From contig NC_091432.1 in the NCBI RefSeq assembly GCF_964237555.1, positions 135,394,081 through 135,458,080 of the forward strand: a stretch of DNA of 64,000 bases, read 5' to 3'. The notes beneath the pieces are model-generated. The model made no database searches. It had not been told where the DNA came from and saw only the letters and a list, made by a program, of their open reading frames with translations. The translations under genes and the position numbers were made by a program. Positions 45,237-56,896 of this stretch are shown here, in pieces (position 1 is the stretch's first letter; each line of letters starts with the position of its first letter). Source of the stretch: Oryctolagus cuniculus. Its lineage: Eukaryota; Chordata; Mammalia; Lagomorpha; Leporidae.

Positions 45237-46006
45237 TTTACTTGCCTGTCCAATTCTTCGCCTCTTCTCCATGTTGCAGGAGAGCAGTTTTTCTGTTCAC
45301 CACCGATGGTTCCTGAGTCGTTAACACTGCATTGGCTACTTACACTCTCACTCTGCCCAGGTCCCTTGCTCCATCATCATTCCTTCTATAATCCAATCAA
45401 CTGAAGAATTAACATCATCAACTCCCACAGGAGACTGGTGAGTATTTTCAGAGGCATAATTGGGTTTCCTCCCCTTCAAGCAGATAGGCAGCCTGGAGTT
45501 CGGAACTTCAGGGCTGGAAGTGGAGGGAGCCAGCCTGGATTTCTGGCTTTGGTTTACTGAAATGACAAAAAGGCAGAGAGGAGTTGAGGGTCTAGGCGGC
45601 ATGTCTTGGGGAAGCGTCCCCATGCCCTAGGTGAGAAGGAGATGGCCCTTGGCTGAGAGGAGGCAGAGTTGAAAGAGACCCTGGTCCAGGAGCGGTGGGA
45701 GCCCAAGTTCTGTTCTCTGTCACAGCACTGAGGATGAAACAGCCCAAGGGGCCATGCAGGCACTGCAGTGGTGGTCTTAGCAGTAGCCAGGACAGCTAGG
45801 TGATTGAACCTTCCACACAAAGTGTTCCTGCATAGTTCAGGTCTCGCTCCTGCACTTTTGACGTGGTCCCTGGGAAGGGAGAAGTAAACTAGGAAAAGAC
45901 TGAGGGTAAGTTTCCCGGCACCCTGGTGAGGCGGGGACTTGAAGTTGATAATTCCCTTGATTTATGCAACACAAGGAGCCTATGGGTTTATGTGTATAGC
46001 CATCAC
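45237..46006. other. Unique sequence
   Basis: No recognised repeat or gene. Confidence 0.3.
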
Positions 46007-46080
46007 ACAAACATTTATTTAGGGTTTGCTGTGTGTCAGGTTTAGTGCTTGACCTTGAGAATAAATATGAGTAAGGCATA
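46007..46080 (-). repeat. MIR/L2 remnant
   Basis: 'caaacatttatttagggtttgctgtgtgtcagg' followed by 'gaataaatatgagtaagg' matches the antisense L2/MIR 3' region. Confidence 0.6.
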
Positions 46081-46284
46081 GCCTATTGCTTTCGAGAGTC
46101 ATACACATAGATATGATAATAGGTATCTGCAGGAATTGTGAAGCTTAAGGAGAACGGTAGAAGAGAGGGAGTTCAGAAGAAATTCTTGGGATTCTGAGCC
46201 TTAAAGCATACGTGGACAGTATCTACCTGGAAGAACGAGGAGGCTTTGTGGACAGTGAGCACAGTGTGAAGAGGGAGTTACAGG

Positions 46285-46480
46285 TGCGTGTATGGGTCTC
46301 ACGTTGCTGCATAACCAATGACCACAAATTCAGCAATCATGGGGCACATGTACTTATTACCTCACAGTGTCCGTGGGCCAAGCTCAACCAGATTCTGTGC
46401 TTCTTGTCTCACAACACACAACAATATAACTTTAGTAGTGCAGCGGTGGTCCTGAAGTCAAGAAAAAAAATATTTCCCCT
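46285..46480 (-). mobile_element. Possible antisense MaLR/ERVL LTR remnant
   Basis: 'gttgctgcataaccaatgaccacaaattcagcaa' and 'cttattacctcacagtgtccgtgggccaagc' follow a common LTR order. Weak identity, family unresolved. Confidence 0.4.
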
Positions 46481-46517
46481 GTATGATACCTACAGCTCAT
46501 TTTGATAACCATGTTTG

Positions 46518-46871
46518 AGGCCGGCGCCACGGCTCACTAGGCTAATCCTCCGCCTTGCGGCGCCGGCACACCAGGTTCTAGTCCCGGTCGGGGCACCGGA
46601 TTCTGTCCTGGTTGCCTCTCTTCCAGGCCAGCTCTCTGCTGTGGCCTGGGAGTGCAGTGGAGGATGGCCCAAGTGCTTGGGCCCTGCACCCCTGCGAGAC
46701 CAGGAGAAGCACCTGGCTCCTGCCATCAGATCAGCGCGGTGCGCCGGCTGCAGTGCGCCGGCCGTGGCAGCCATTGGAGGGTGAACCAACGGCAAAGGAG
46801 ACCTTTCTCTCTGTCTCTCTCTCTCACTGTCCATTCTGCCTGTCAAAAAAAAAAAAAAAAAAAAAAAAAGA
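46518..46871 (+). repeat. Young CSINE with 14-bp TSD and long A tail
   Basis: TSD 'gataaccatgtttg' at 46504-46517 and 46872-46885, perfect. About 25 A at the 3' end. Confidence 0.98.
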
Positions 46872-46885
46872 GATAACCATGTTTG

Positions 46886-47539
46886 TTAATTTCCCCCTCC
46901 AGCCCCGCCCCCCCAGCAGACTCCGTGGTTTAATGTCAGTTGATTTGTTAGAGACTTCTAATGAAATGCACGATTCTGACCTGAGAGATCGCATTATCAT
47001 TAATTTCTCCTTTCATGAGTACGTAAACGTTTCCATCTGAACAGTATTCCTGTGAACACGATGTTGACACTTTTGGAGGAATGGCCAATACCAACAATAG
47101 CTCAGGAATGCAGAGTCTGACAAGGCTGCATTTTGATGATTTGCACAGCTTGAGAAACTGTTGGAATTTTCAAATGAGCCCCTGGAACCAAGAGAGCTCA
47201 GCCGTGTGGACTGAACTCAAGTTTATTTCCAACCCACCCTGCATACTGATTCCGAAGGGCTGCGCGTCCTCATTCACTGATGGATTAGTCCGGCTGTGCC
47301 AGCACCAGCTCTGGAATCCAGGACTGCCGGGAGACTCGGTGTGTGATGCTGCAGTCCCGATGAGCCTCACCTTGCACCCACCCCGTGCTAAGAGAAGAGT
47401 GTTGAGGCCTCTGTTCTTCTGGGGTCTTCTTTAGCCCTTGACGTGGCCTTGTTCTATTCTGCTGAGAGTCACATTCTCAAAGAGGATTGTGAATCATCTT
47501 GCATTGTAACTGCTCTATGCAGGTTTTCTACAGAAGTTT
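46886..47539. other. Unique sequence
   Basis: No repeat recognised. 46960-47060 has an AT-rich core ('gcattatcattaatttctcc') that could be conserved noncoding DNA. The + frame 47081-47434 (117 codons) has no domain known to me. Confidence 0.35.
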
Positions 47540-48483
47540 TGTTAGGAAATTAAAATTTGTTGTCATCATTTGGAACGGAGGATTCTCTTATGAGTATTTT
47601 GATTTCTTCTGTATCTGTGCATATCTCCTTTCTCACCTCTCATCTTAAATATATATTTCTCTTTTTCTCCACCAAGGCTTATCTTTTTCGTTTTCAATTT
47701 TTTTTGCCTTTTCAAAGAATAAATTGGGGTTATATTTGGCTTTTCTTCTTTCTTTGATATTATCTCTACTTCTGTGTAGTTGTGGTTAATTTTATTACTT
47801 CTTTCCAATTTGTTAAGATGAACCCTAACTATTGTTAATGTTAGCCTTTGAAACTAGCTAAGGGGGCCGGCGCTGTGGCTCACTTGGTTAATCCTTCACC
47901 TGTGGTGCCGGCATCCCATAGGGGAGCCGTGTTCTAGTCCCGGTTGCGCCCTTTCCAGTCCAGCTCTCTGCTGTGGCCTGGGAAGGCAGTGGAAGATGGC
48001 CCAAGTGCTTAGGCCCCTGCATCTGCGTGGGAGACCAGGAGGAAACACCTAGCTCCTGGCTTCGGATTTGCATAGCTCTGGCTGTCGCAGCTATTTGGGG
48101 GGTGAACCAACAGAAGGAAGACCTTTCTCTCTGTCTCTCTCTCTCTCTCTGTCAAATAAATAAATAAAAAAGAAACTAGCTAAGAGTACAATGTTTTTCT
48201 GAGTATGCTTTTTCTGTGTCACATGGATTTTGTTATAATGACTTGTTTTAATGACTTTCTGAATAGTTTGAAGTTTCAGTTTCAATTCATTTTTGATCCA
48301 AGGATTAGAGAGGAGGCTTTATTAATTTATAAGTAAGTGAAATTATTATTGTTAACCTTATTATTGAATATGTGACCTTTACAAATCCTTCTTTTGCATT
48401 TCTATGAAAGGTTTCTTTGTGGGCAAGTATTTGATTTTGGACACAGAGTAAACAAATTTCTTTATCCAGGGATATAAGCCCTT
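47540..48483 (-). mobile_element. Antisense old L1/HAL1-type remnant with a SINE
   Basis: T-rich + strand with antisense ORF2-like phrases ('tttgccttttcaaagaataaattgg', 'tcaattcatttttgatccaaggattag'). Very diverged. Split by the 47863-48171 SINE. Confidence 0.55.
47863..48171 (+). repeat. CSINE with 13-bp TSD
   Basis: TSD 'gaaactagctaag' at 47850-47862 and 48172-48184, perfect. Head 'ggggccggcgctgtggctcac', tail (AAAT)n. Confidence 0.97.
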
Positions 48484-48615
48484 ACATGTGTTAATTACTC
48501 TATATCTCTTTACTTATTTTTTAATTTCCTATGTGTGCTGAAAAAGCCATAATAAAGTATCTTGCTATTGGTGTTTTTCATAGTTTTGGCCTATATGTAT
48601 TTTTTTCTCTTTTTT

Positions 48616-48933
48616 TAAAGAAAATATTTACTTATTTATTTTACTTGAAAAGCAGAGCAGAGAAAGAGAGAGAGAGAGTGCTCATCTACTGGTTTACTTT
48701 CCAAATGCCTGTAACAGCCACGGCTGCACCAGGCCGAAGCAGGAGTTTGGAACGCCATGTGCGTCTCTCCTATGTGAGTGTCCGGGCACAAGCATATCTG
48801 ATCCATCAGCTGCTGTCTCCAGGGTGCGTCAGCAGGCAGATGCATTGATGTGGAAGATCGGGAACTCACACCCGAGCTCTAACGTGGGTGCAAGCATCGC
48901 AGGCAGCTTCTTAGCCAGCTGTGCACAACGCCC
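48616..48933 (-). repeat. Old CSINE
   Basis: Antisense: 'atttacttatttattttacttgaaaagc', 'ctactggtttactttcc', head 'tgtgcacaacgccc'. Confidence 0.83.
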
Positions 48934-49047
48934 ATGGCTGCGTGTCTATGTAGCACGTGCTGTGCTGCGTGTGGTCTAAACAATTTAGAGCAAATGAATT
49001 ATTGAAGGGAGGCCATGAGTTTATTGTCATCCAAAATGCCTGGCAGA

Positions 49048-49343
49048 TGGGGCCGCTGCCTGCAGTGCCTGCATCCCATATGGGCACCCGTTTGAGTTTC
49101 GGTTGCTCCACTTCCGATCCAGTCTCTGCTGTGGCCTGGGAAAACAGGGGAAGATGGCCTAAGTCCTTGGGCCCCTGCACCAGTGTGAGAGACCCAGAAG
49201 AAGCTCCTGGCTCCTGCCTTCGGATCAGTGCAGCTCTGGCTGTTGCAGCCAATTGGGGATTGAACCAGCGGATGGAAGACCTCTCTATCTCTCTCTCTCT
49301 GCCTCTGCCTCTCTCTCTCTTTCTATGAAACTCTGACTTTCAA

Positions 49344-49379
<36 letters not shown>

Positions 49380-49402
49380 ATCTGTAAAAAAAAAAAAAAA
49401 TT
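49048..49402 (+). repeat. CSINE, 5'-truncated, with GATA microsatellite
   Basis: TSD 'cctggcaga' at 49039-49047 and 49403-49411. Starts inside the head ('tggggccgctgcctgcag'), so the A box is lost. Its tail holds a (GATA)n run. Confidence 0.94.
49345..49378. repeat. (GATA)n microsatellite in SINE tail
   Basis: About 8 perfect units between 'tttcaaata' and 'aatctgt', derived from the (AAAT)n-type CSINE tail. Confidence 0.95.
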
Positions 49403-49411
49403 CCTGGCAGA

Positions 49412-49910
49412 AGCGAATGCAGCTCTTCCCTGGGTTAGCAGACCTCCATCCCACCTATACAAAGCTAGGGGACTTTAACTCACAGTTTGACACCATAAAA
49501 CACACAAGGAATCAAAGCATCGTGAGTAAAGAGGAATAGAACCTATAAAAACCAAGGGACTTAACATTTATTCCCAAACACTTGGAATGTGTCCACCACA
49601 GGTGAGGTTCACTACTCAAGTATTGGAGCTGCAACAATGAAAAACACAGAAAATGTATTTAAATGTTTGCACCTAAGTCATGAATATCAATTATATAGTC
49701 TTAGAAGAAGGTTCTGTAGAGAAAAATAAGGCATGCAGTGTTAAATGAGGTGTGTGTGAGAAAGTGACACTGGTGGGGGGGCGGTCTGATGGAAACTTCT
49801 ACAGACAGGTCAGCAGGGGCAAATACTGGGAGGTAGGAGAATGCCTGACATAGAAGGGGAGAGTGGTAGAGATGGAGTCAACAAGTAGGAGGGGTAGAGT
49901 CAGAGTGACA
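49412..49910. other. Unique sequence
   Basis: No repeat family or gene recognised. Confidence 0.3.
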
Positions 49911-50237
49911 GGGCCAGCGCTGTGGCATAGTGGGCTAAGCCTCCACCTGCAGTGCCTGCATCCCATTTGGACATCAGTTCTAGTCCCAGCTGCTCCTCTT
50001 CCAATCCAGCTCTCTGCTGGTGGCCTGGGAAGGAAGTGGAAGATGGCCCAAGTGCTTGGGTCCCTGCACTTGCATGGGAGACCTGCAAGAAGCTCCTGGC
50101 TTCAGATCAGCTCAGCTCTGACCCATGCAGTCATTTGGAGAGTGAACCAGCAGATGGAAGACCTTTCTCTCTGCCTCTCCCTCTCTCTGTCTATAACTCT
50201 ACCTCTCAAATAAATAAATCTTTAAAAAAAAAAAAAA
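49911..50237 (+). repeat. CSINE
   Basis: Head 'gggccagcgctgtggcatagtggg', tail 'aaataaataaatcttt' plus A14. TSD uncertain. Confidence 0.95.
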
Positions 50238-50689
50238 GGTCAGCATGGCAATGAAAAGTAAAGAAGGGATTGAGATATGATTATGGAAAAGGACTATTAA
50301 AATCATTAAGCAGTTACGGAAACAAGTCAAATGAAACTTCTATGATGGAAAATATCTTGATATTGAGGAGTGATTGGATGGTTCAGTATCAGATAAGACA
50401 TAGATGAAGAGAGAATAAGGGGACTGAGAGACAGAGCTGGGGAAATCCTATAGAAAACAGGAAAAAGGAGAAAAAGATAAGGAGATGGTAAAATGTAGAG
50501 CAAAGGTTGAATATGTCGAATGGGATTGACAAAGGTTGTGAGATGAGGAATGAAGAAGTAACACTCAACACTGAAAATGGTTTGGTCTTTCAATAATCAT
50601 AAGATGTCAATTTTCAGTTTTAGAAAGTCAAATGTTCCCAAGTGGAATCAATCAAGGAAAATTCATATCTTGCAACAGCACGGGGACAT

Positions 50690-51050
50690 CATATGCAAGC
50701 GAAATGAAAGCAAAGCAGAGAGAAAAGACAAATTACTTATGAAATAATGCCGTTTGGGCTTATAGCTGACTCCTTCCTGGCATCAAGGGATGCCAAAGGA
50801 TCATAAACTCTTTTAAAATGCTGGATCCATATCTGGTGAATATCTGTTCACTACATTCTGTATATATTGAAACTGTTCTTCAAAGTTAAGGAAAAATGAA
50901 AGGTATTTCAGAAAATAAAAATGATGGCAAAGGAAATTCGGAAATGTGTATTTCAGGGAAAATGAAACAGAGGAGAGATAAAATCTGATGTGCAAGAAGG
51001 AAAAGGAAGCAAACAAATTGGTAAAAATAAATGTCAATATCTTTCCTCAT
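50690..51050 (+). mobile_element. L1/HAL1 ORF1-like remnant
   Basis: 'gcaaagcagagagaaaagacaaatta', 'atagctgactccttcctgg', 'ttttaaaatgctgg' and 'gaaactgttcttcaaagttaagg' parallel the ORF1 C-terminal coding order of old L1/HAL1 elements. Frame destroyed. Confidence 0.55.
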
Positions 51051-52080
51051 GGGCATTATCTACCTCAAAGAAAACCACTATTAGAACATGCCTGGGACTA
51101 CATATTTCTAGTTTAGGGCACCAAAGACTAGGGATGAGCACCCCCTTGACTTGCATTCTCCTAAAGGTTTCCTCTGGTCTGCATGAACAAAAACCAGGAG
51201 GAAGAGGAAGCCGGGCTGCAGACGCAGTGTAAAGATAGGTGGCAGCCACCTAAGGGCATCTGCCATCAGGGAGACCCGCAGGCCAGTCCATTGTGTTGGT
51301 TTTCGATGCAGGAAGCCAGGGCTTCAGGAAAAGTGAGCTTATGGAGAGCCCTGGCAGCTCTGCCAGCCAAGAGTTGGGTCACTAGAAATGGACCTGCCCT
51401 GGAGTTGAAGGGCTCCAGGTCAGAGCCCCAGGTCTTGTTGGCTCTAAGCTGAAAAGCCCTGCACTCGGCCCAGCTACCAAAGTAACCACTGCTGTCGAGG
51501 GGATGGCCCAGTAGGGTCCACAACACTGCAGGCAGAACTGTGTATTAACTAATAAATGTTTTCCTTTTAGAAATGCCACCTACCTTCTCTTCAAGCCAGC
51601 TCTCCTCCCAGCCCAGCTAGGTAATGGGAGTCCACAGGGTGCCTCCTTTATGCTGTACCACATGTAAAGAGAAATAGACAGGTCTGAGCCTCATAACTGG
51701 CAAGGCCTTAAGCCCACCTGATTCTTTTCAAGCCCTTTCTGTCAGTTTGTATTTGCCTTTCCAGGAAAACGACTTGGTTTTGGATGCTGTGAGTTTAAAC
51801 TGATTGTTAGATTCATTTTCTCTGGACTTGAAATAGTAAAGCTCCAGGTGGCCGTGGCAGGAAGCCTCTCATGGAAGCAGTTTCTGCAGGCTGGCCCTGC
51901 CCCTGGCGAAGCCGCCTCCTGCTGAGAAGCCACCCCCACCCCTGCTGCACCCCTGCCTTGACTCCCCCTTCCCAAAGACGCCCCTTTCAGCATGAAGCAG
52001 ACAGAGCGATCATCGCCCAGGTCCCACCAACAGACGTTAGGGCTTCCATCTCCTGGAGGAGGAGTCAGATGAGTTAACAG
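51051..52080. other. Unique sequence
   Basis: No repeat recognised. A 'tgttttccttttag' acceptor-like string sits at about 51558. The 163-codon minus frame at 51742-52233 is partly made by a DNA tandem (52091-52155) and is not convincing. Confidence 0.3.
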
Positions 52081-52530
52081 ATAGTCAGGGGCTCCCTGTG
52101 GAATCTGGGGTGTAAAATTCCACTGGGCTCCCAGTGGAATGTGGGGTGTAAAATTTTGCTTCCTTCCCCAAAACGTTATCTTTAGCAAGAATACAGGCCG
52201 CCCTCCTTCCTTGAGAATCTCCAAATTTGCCATGAGAACAGCAGGGGAGCTGCTCCTGAGCTCAGTTTATTGTGGAAACAACTTACCTACCCCACCCTTA
52301 GCAGGCCAGGCGGGAGGGAGAATTGCAAATGAGGTCCTTTGATGGTTTTTTTGTCCCCGCCTGGTAACTGAATGGCAATCTACTTGTCAAGTTTATTTTT
52401 TCCTTCGGAACTGTACTTAAATCTGACTGCCACCAGCCCCCTGTGGGTTTTTTCCTCTCTTGGAAGCCCCCCTTCATGCTGCTTTGGATGGAGGTCCTTG
52501 ATTTTAATAAATACTTTTAAATCTCAAAAA
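52075..52530 (+). mobile_element. Possible unclassified solo LTR
   Basis: Has a layout seen in retroviral LTRs: tandem units at the left (U3-like), a TATA-like 'gtacttaaatc' (about 52415), pyrimidine-rich stretch, then 'ttttaataaatac' (52503), a polyadenylation signal close to the right end. I know no family match and no coding region is adjacent. It may be chance. Confidence 0.3.
52091..52155. repeat. Two tandem 36-bp units
   Basis: Units 52091-52119 and 52127-52155 share 'gtggaat(c/g)tggggtgtaaaatt'. Period 36 bp. May be a duplicated enhancer-like segment of an LTR. Confidence 0.8.
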
Positions 52531-53359
52531 AAGTCAAAGAAAGACATAGTTACTGCATAAACCATTGTTGATGTCTGATTTGTCAATTAAAGAATAGAAC
52601 AAAGCACTAAGAGTGGCTAATAAATCATTGTAGAGATGATTGATGCGTTCTGGAGTTCTTCGATTCTTTTTGATAAGGGTGAACATAGTGATCAGTTTTA
52701 GATTTCTTAGTTTACATTTTCATGTTTCAATTTCTAGGGAAACCACCACCCCCTAGAAAAAAAGAAAGGAAAAAAATGGATAAATTTCCAAGTTCCTAGA
52801 GGGAAATATAAATATTTTTTAAAAAATGTAGAAATGGGAACCCTCCTAAACTCTTTTAAAGCGGCTACCAAAATGTTGATGTCAAATCAGACAAGGAAAT
52901 TAAATGAGAGAAAAATTACAGACCAATCTTACTCTTGATTATCCAGCAGAAATCCTTTGCAAAATATGAGCAAATCAGATTCAGCATAATCAGAACCACA
53001 GGACCTCATTACCTCGTCGGGTCTAGGATAGTCATTGAAGTTTTGTTTAACATTAGAAAATTGCTTAAGGTAATTCACCCCATTAATAGAAGAAAGGACA
53101 ATATCACATGATCAACTCCACAGAAAAAACTACTTGGTAAAATTGAACATCCATTAATGATTAAAAAGGAAAAAAAAAACCTGCTAGCAAGCTAGAAATA
53201 GACTGAAATTTTCTCAACCTAATGAAAGATAACTAAAAAAGAAGCTTGTGGCAAATATTGCACTGAATGAGAAAGGGTGGACATAGTCACTACTTTTTTT
53301 TCTGTTCAGTGCGTGACGACTTAGCCACTGTGTAAGCCACTGTGGTGTAAAGAATGACA

Positions 53360-53655
53360 TACAGGCATCGGGTTCAGCAGTTAAACATCGCTTGGGGAAC
53401 CTGCCTCTTGTCCGTAGTGGAGAGCCTGAGGTTGGGTTCTTGCTTTACTCCTGATTCTAGTTTCCCGTTAACATGCCCCCTGGGAGGCAGCAGAAGACAG
53501 CTCAAGTACTTGGGTCCCTGCCAATCCCGCAGGATACCCATTGGAGTTCTGGGCTCCTGGCTTTGGCCTGGTCCAACCCCCTTGGCTGTTGTGGTCATTT
53601 GGGGAGTGAACTTATAGATGCGAGATATCTCTCTCTCTCTTCTTCTTCTTCTTCC
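53360..53655 (+). repeat. Old CSINE, tail split by another SINE
   Basis: Body ends in CT/TTC-rich sequence. Its A-rich tail ('gaagtaaataaattttaaaaac') is found beyond the next SINE at about 53975-54000. Confidence 0.8.
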
Positions 53656-53962
53656 TAGATTTACTTTATTTATTTAAAAGGCAGAGTTACACACACAGAG
53701 AGGGAGAGACAGAGAGACATCTTCCATCCAATGGTTTACTGCCCAAATGGCCACAACAGCCAAAAACAGGAGCCAGCAGCTTCTTCCGGGTTTCTCACAC
53801 AGATGCAGGGGCCCTAGCACTTGGGCCATCCTCTGCTGCTTTCTTAGGCACATTAGCAGGGAGCTGGATCAGAAGTGGAGCAGCCAGGACTTAAACTGGT
53901 GCCTATATGGGATACTGGCTTTGCAGGAGGCAGCTTAGCCCATTATGCCACAGCACCAGCCT
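53656..53962 (-). repeat. CSINE nested in the tail of another CSINE
   Basis: Antisense copy, 'tagatttactttatttatttaaaagg' to 'cagcaccagcc'. Flanked by 'cttcttcc' and 'ctgtcttcc', so it landed in the CT-rich end of the 53360-53655 copy. Confidence 0.88.
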
Positions 53963-54873
53963 GTCTGTCTTCCAAAGAAGTAAATAAATTTTAAAAACAG
54001 AAAGGAATTACAAAATTGTTAAGACTGTCTTCATAGAAAACTCACAACAGATAAATTATTAGAATAATAAGATACTGGCGAAGTTAATGAATAGAAAATA
54101 AACATGAAATTAATTTCTTTTCTGTATACCAGCAACAGAAAAACAGTGAAAACACCTTTAAAATACAGCTTCAACAAATCCCAACTAAGATAAACCTATC
54201 ATGGTGTATGTATGCAAAAACTATCCAGAAAAAAGTCTGTAAATCTTTATTGAAAATAACCCGTAAGCCAGTAAAGAGATGTGTTTTCATTGTTTGGAAG
54301 CCTTGCTATCGTAAAATGTCTTTTCAGCCCAAATTGATCTATAGATTCAAACTAATTCCTGTGAAATCCCAAATTCTCTTCTGTTGCTTTTGTTTCTGGC
54401 TGAACTTGACAATCGAATCCTGAAATACACATGGGCGTGCACAGGGCCAGGTCTAGCTGGGGAATTCTTTTCAGAAGGTGAGAGGGCACCCTCATCAATA
54501 GCAGCTTTGTTATAGATCTACCGAAAGGATGACAGTGCGATATTGGCGCCGAGAGAAACATATAGACTTCTGGAGCAGAAAGAGAACCCGGGGAGAGAGC
54601 CACGCCTGTGTGAACAGTAGACGGGCGACAGTTCCATGGGTACAGGACGGATTGTTCGTTCAAAGCAAATCCTGGGCCATTTGCTTATCCATATGGAGTT
54701 GGAGTACTGTCTCTCAACAAATAAAAAGCCAATTACAGGTAGTCTCAGTGTCAAAATACAAGACAACACTGTAAACATCGGAAGGTGTTCCCAGAGAGCC
54801 AGAGCAATTCCCTGAACAAGACAAGTCAGAACATACGACTGGCAAATTCTATCACATCAAAATTTAGAATTTC

Positions 54874-55122
54874 TGGGGCTGGCACTGTGGGGTAGCGGAT
54901 AAAGCTGCGGATAAAGCCATATGGGCACCGGTTTGTGTCCCAGCTGCTCCACTTCCAATCCAGCTCTCTGCTATGGCCTGGGAAAGCAGCAGAAGATGGC
55001 CCAAGTCCTTGGGCCCCTGCACCAGTGTGAGAGACCCGGAGGAAGCTCCTGGCTCCTGGCTTTAGACTGACGCAGCTCCAGCCATTGTGGCCATCTGGAG
55101 AGTGAACCAGCGGATGGAAGAC

Positions 55123-55153
<31 letters not shown>

Positions 55154-55197
55154 ACTCTGACTTTCAAATAAATAAATAAATAAATGAACCTTTTAAA
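54874..55197 (+). repeat. CSINE with head rearrangement
   Basis: TSD 'aatttagaatttc' and 'aatttagagtttc' (ends 54873; starts 55200). The head carries two copies of 'gcggataaagc', and the sequence between the A box and 'catatgggc' is missing. Confidence 0.93.
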
Positions 55198-55634
55198 AAA
55201 ATTTAGAGTTTCCATCTCTTGGTGTGGGCAAGTGAAAATAAAGACAGGCTACAGATTGTAAGATAGCTTCTCCTCCCAAAATCAAAAGGCATGCTTGTCC
55301 AGGGTACATCAAGAAATCCCACTGAATCGGTAAGAAAAATGGGCCAGACTATGTCACAGAGAAGGAAGTGCAAATGGCCTACATACATGTAAAGTACTCA
55401 GATGTTCCAAAAAAGCCTCTGTTACAGCAGCCCAGCCAAGGAGCAGCGGACAAGGCCACCCACGGCTGCTTCAAGTGTAAATGTACAAATTGGCTCCATC
55501 ACTTTGAAAAACAATTAGGTGCTCTATAGAAGATTCTAAGAAGTACACAACCGAATATTTTGCAGTTTCAGTCCTAAGACATATACCCTGGAAAACTTTA
55601 CAGATGTGCTCCAGTGGATTTTAATAAACCTGTA

Positions 55635-55886
55635 GCAGAGCCAGCGTGGAGGTGCAGGGGTTAGGCCAGCACTTGTGACACCAACATCTCATATCCAAGT
55701 GCTGGTTTGAGTCGCTGTCACATACCTGGGGGATCCAAATGGAACTGCTGGTTCTTGGCTGTGGCCTGGCTCAGCCCTGACTCTTGTAGCTGTTTGGGCC
55801 ACTGAGCCTATGAATAGATGATCTCTCTCTCTCTATCTCTCTTACTTGCGAATAGACATATAAATAAATACATCCTTAAAAAATAA
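55635..55886 (+). repeat. Old CSINE, internally deleted
   Basis: 'gccagcgtggaggtgcaggggttagg' then 'gctggtttgagtcgctgtcac', with the middle shortened by about 80 bp. Tail 'aaataaatacatcc'. Confidence 0.82.
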
Positions 55887-55936
55887 AGGTGCAGCTTAAG
55901 GTTGAAAAAAAAAAAAACTTTGTAGTCATGATCTTT

Positions 55937-56269
55937 TTTTTTTTTTAAGGATTTTACTTATTTATTTGAGAGCTAGTATTACAGACAGAGAGAGGGAGAG
56001 ACAGAGAGAAAGGTCTTCCACCCACTGGTTCACTCCCCAAATGGCTGCAACAGCCAGAGCTGGGCTGATCTGAAGCTAGGGACCAGGACCTTTCTTCTGG
56101 GTTTCCCATGCAGGAAACCTGCATGGACTTGGGCCATCTTCTACTGCTTTCCCAGGCCATAGCAGAGAGCTGGATCGGAAGTGGAGCAGCCAGGACTGGA
56201 ACCGGCACCCATATGGGATGCCAGTGGCCCAGGCAGAGGCTGAGCCTACTACACCACAGCACTGGCCCC
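55937..56269 (-). repeat. CSINE
   Basis: TSD 'catgatcttt' (55927-55936) and 'cattatcttt' (56270-56279), one mismatch. The core has a duplicated 'gcatg' region in place of the usual '...gtgcaggggccc'. Confidence 0.94.
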
Positions 56270-56565
56270 CATTATCTTTATAATAATGAAACACTAGGAA
56301 TTACAGCCCATTAGCGAAAGTGGAATGTTATACAGAATAGAAATAAGTGAACAGAATATTTAGCTCAAAATGCAGGTAGCAGGAAAATACATACAGCAAA
56401 ATCTCATTTAGGCCAGTTGCAAAAATTAAAGAAAAAAAGAGAAAGGAAGGTAGGAGGGGGAATTGAAGGAGGGAGTGAGGGAAGTGTGGTTATCTTCTCA
56501 GAATTGTATCTATGAAATGTATGGAATCTGTTTTCTTTATATTAATAAAAATTGAAAAGAAAAAG

Positions 56566-56891
56566 AGGGGCTGGCCTTGTGGCGTGGTGAGTGAAGCTGC
56601 TGCGGCAGTGCCGGCATCCCCACGTGGGCGCTGGCTCGTGTCCCAGTTGCTCCACTTTGCATCCTGCTCCCTGCTAATGGCCTGGGAAAGACAGCAGAGG
56701 CTGCCCAAGTGCGTGGGTCTCTGCTGCCCACAGGGGAGACCTACAAGAAGCTCCTGACTCCTGGCTTCAGATCAGCCCAGCCCTGGCCATTGTGGCCATC
56801 GGGGGAGTGAACCAGCCAATGGAAGATCTCTCTCTGTCTCTCTCTCTCTGCAACTCTGACTTTCAAATAAATAAACAAATCTTAAAAAAGA
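56566..56891 (+). repeat. CSINE between two L1 3' ends
   Basis: Head 'ggggctggccttgtggcgtgg', tail 'aaataaataaacaaatctt'. Lies between the tail of the 52.8-56.56 kb L1 and another L1 3' UTR. Confidence 0.93.
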
Positions 56892-56896
56892 AATGT

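Larger units (their letters stand above)
52780..56560 (+). mobile_element. Old L1, ORF2 to 3' end, broken by SINEs
   Basis: Colinear L1 pieces: 52850-53300 ('gagagaaaaattacagaccaatctta', 'gcactgaatgagaaaggg'), 54000-54860, 55200-55630, and a 3' end at about 56280-56560 (GGGA/GGAAGG-rich, 'tatctatgaaatgtatgg'). Five CSINEs at 53360, 53656, 54874, 55635 and 55937 lie between pieces. All frames broken. Confidence 0.72.

Noticed and set aside
51742..52233. 163-codon minus-strand frame with an internal amino-acid repeat
   Set aside because: The repeat is simply the 36-bp DNA tandem at 52091-52155. Nothing else suggests coding.
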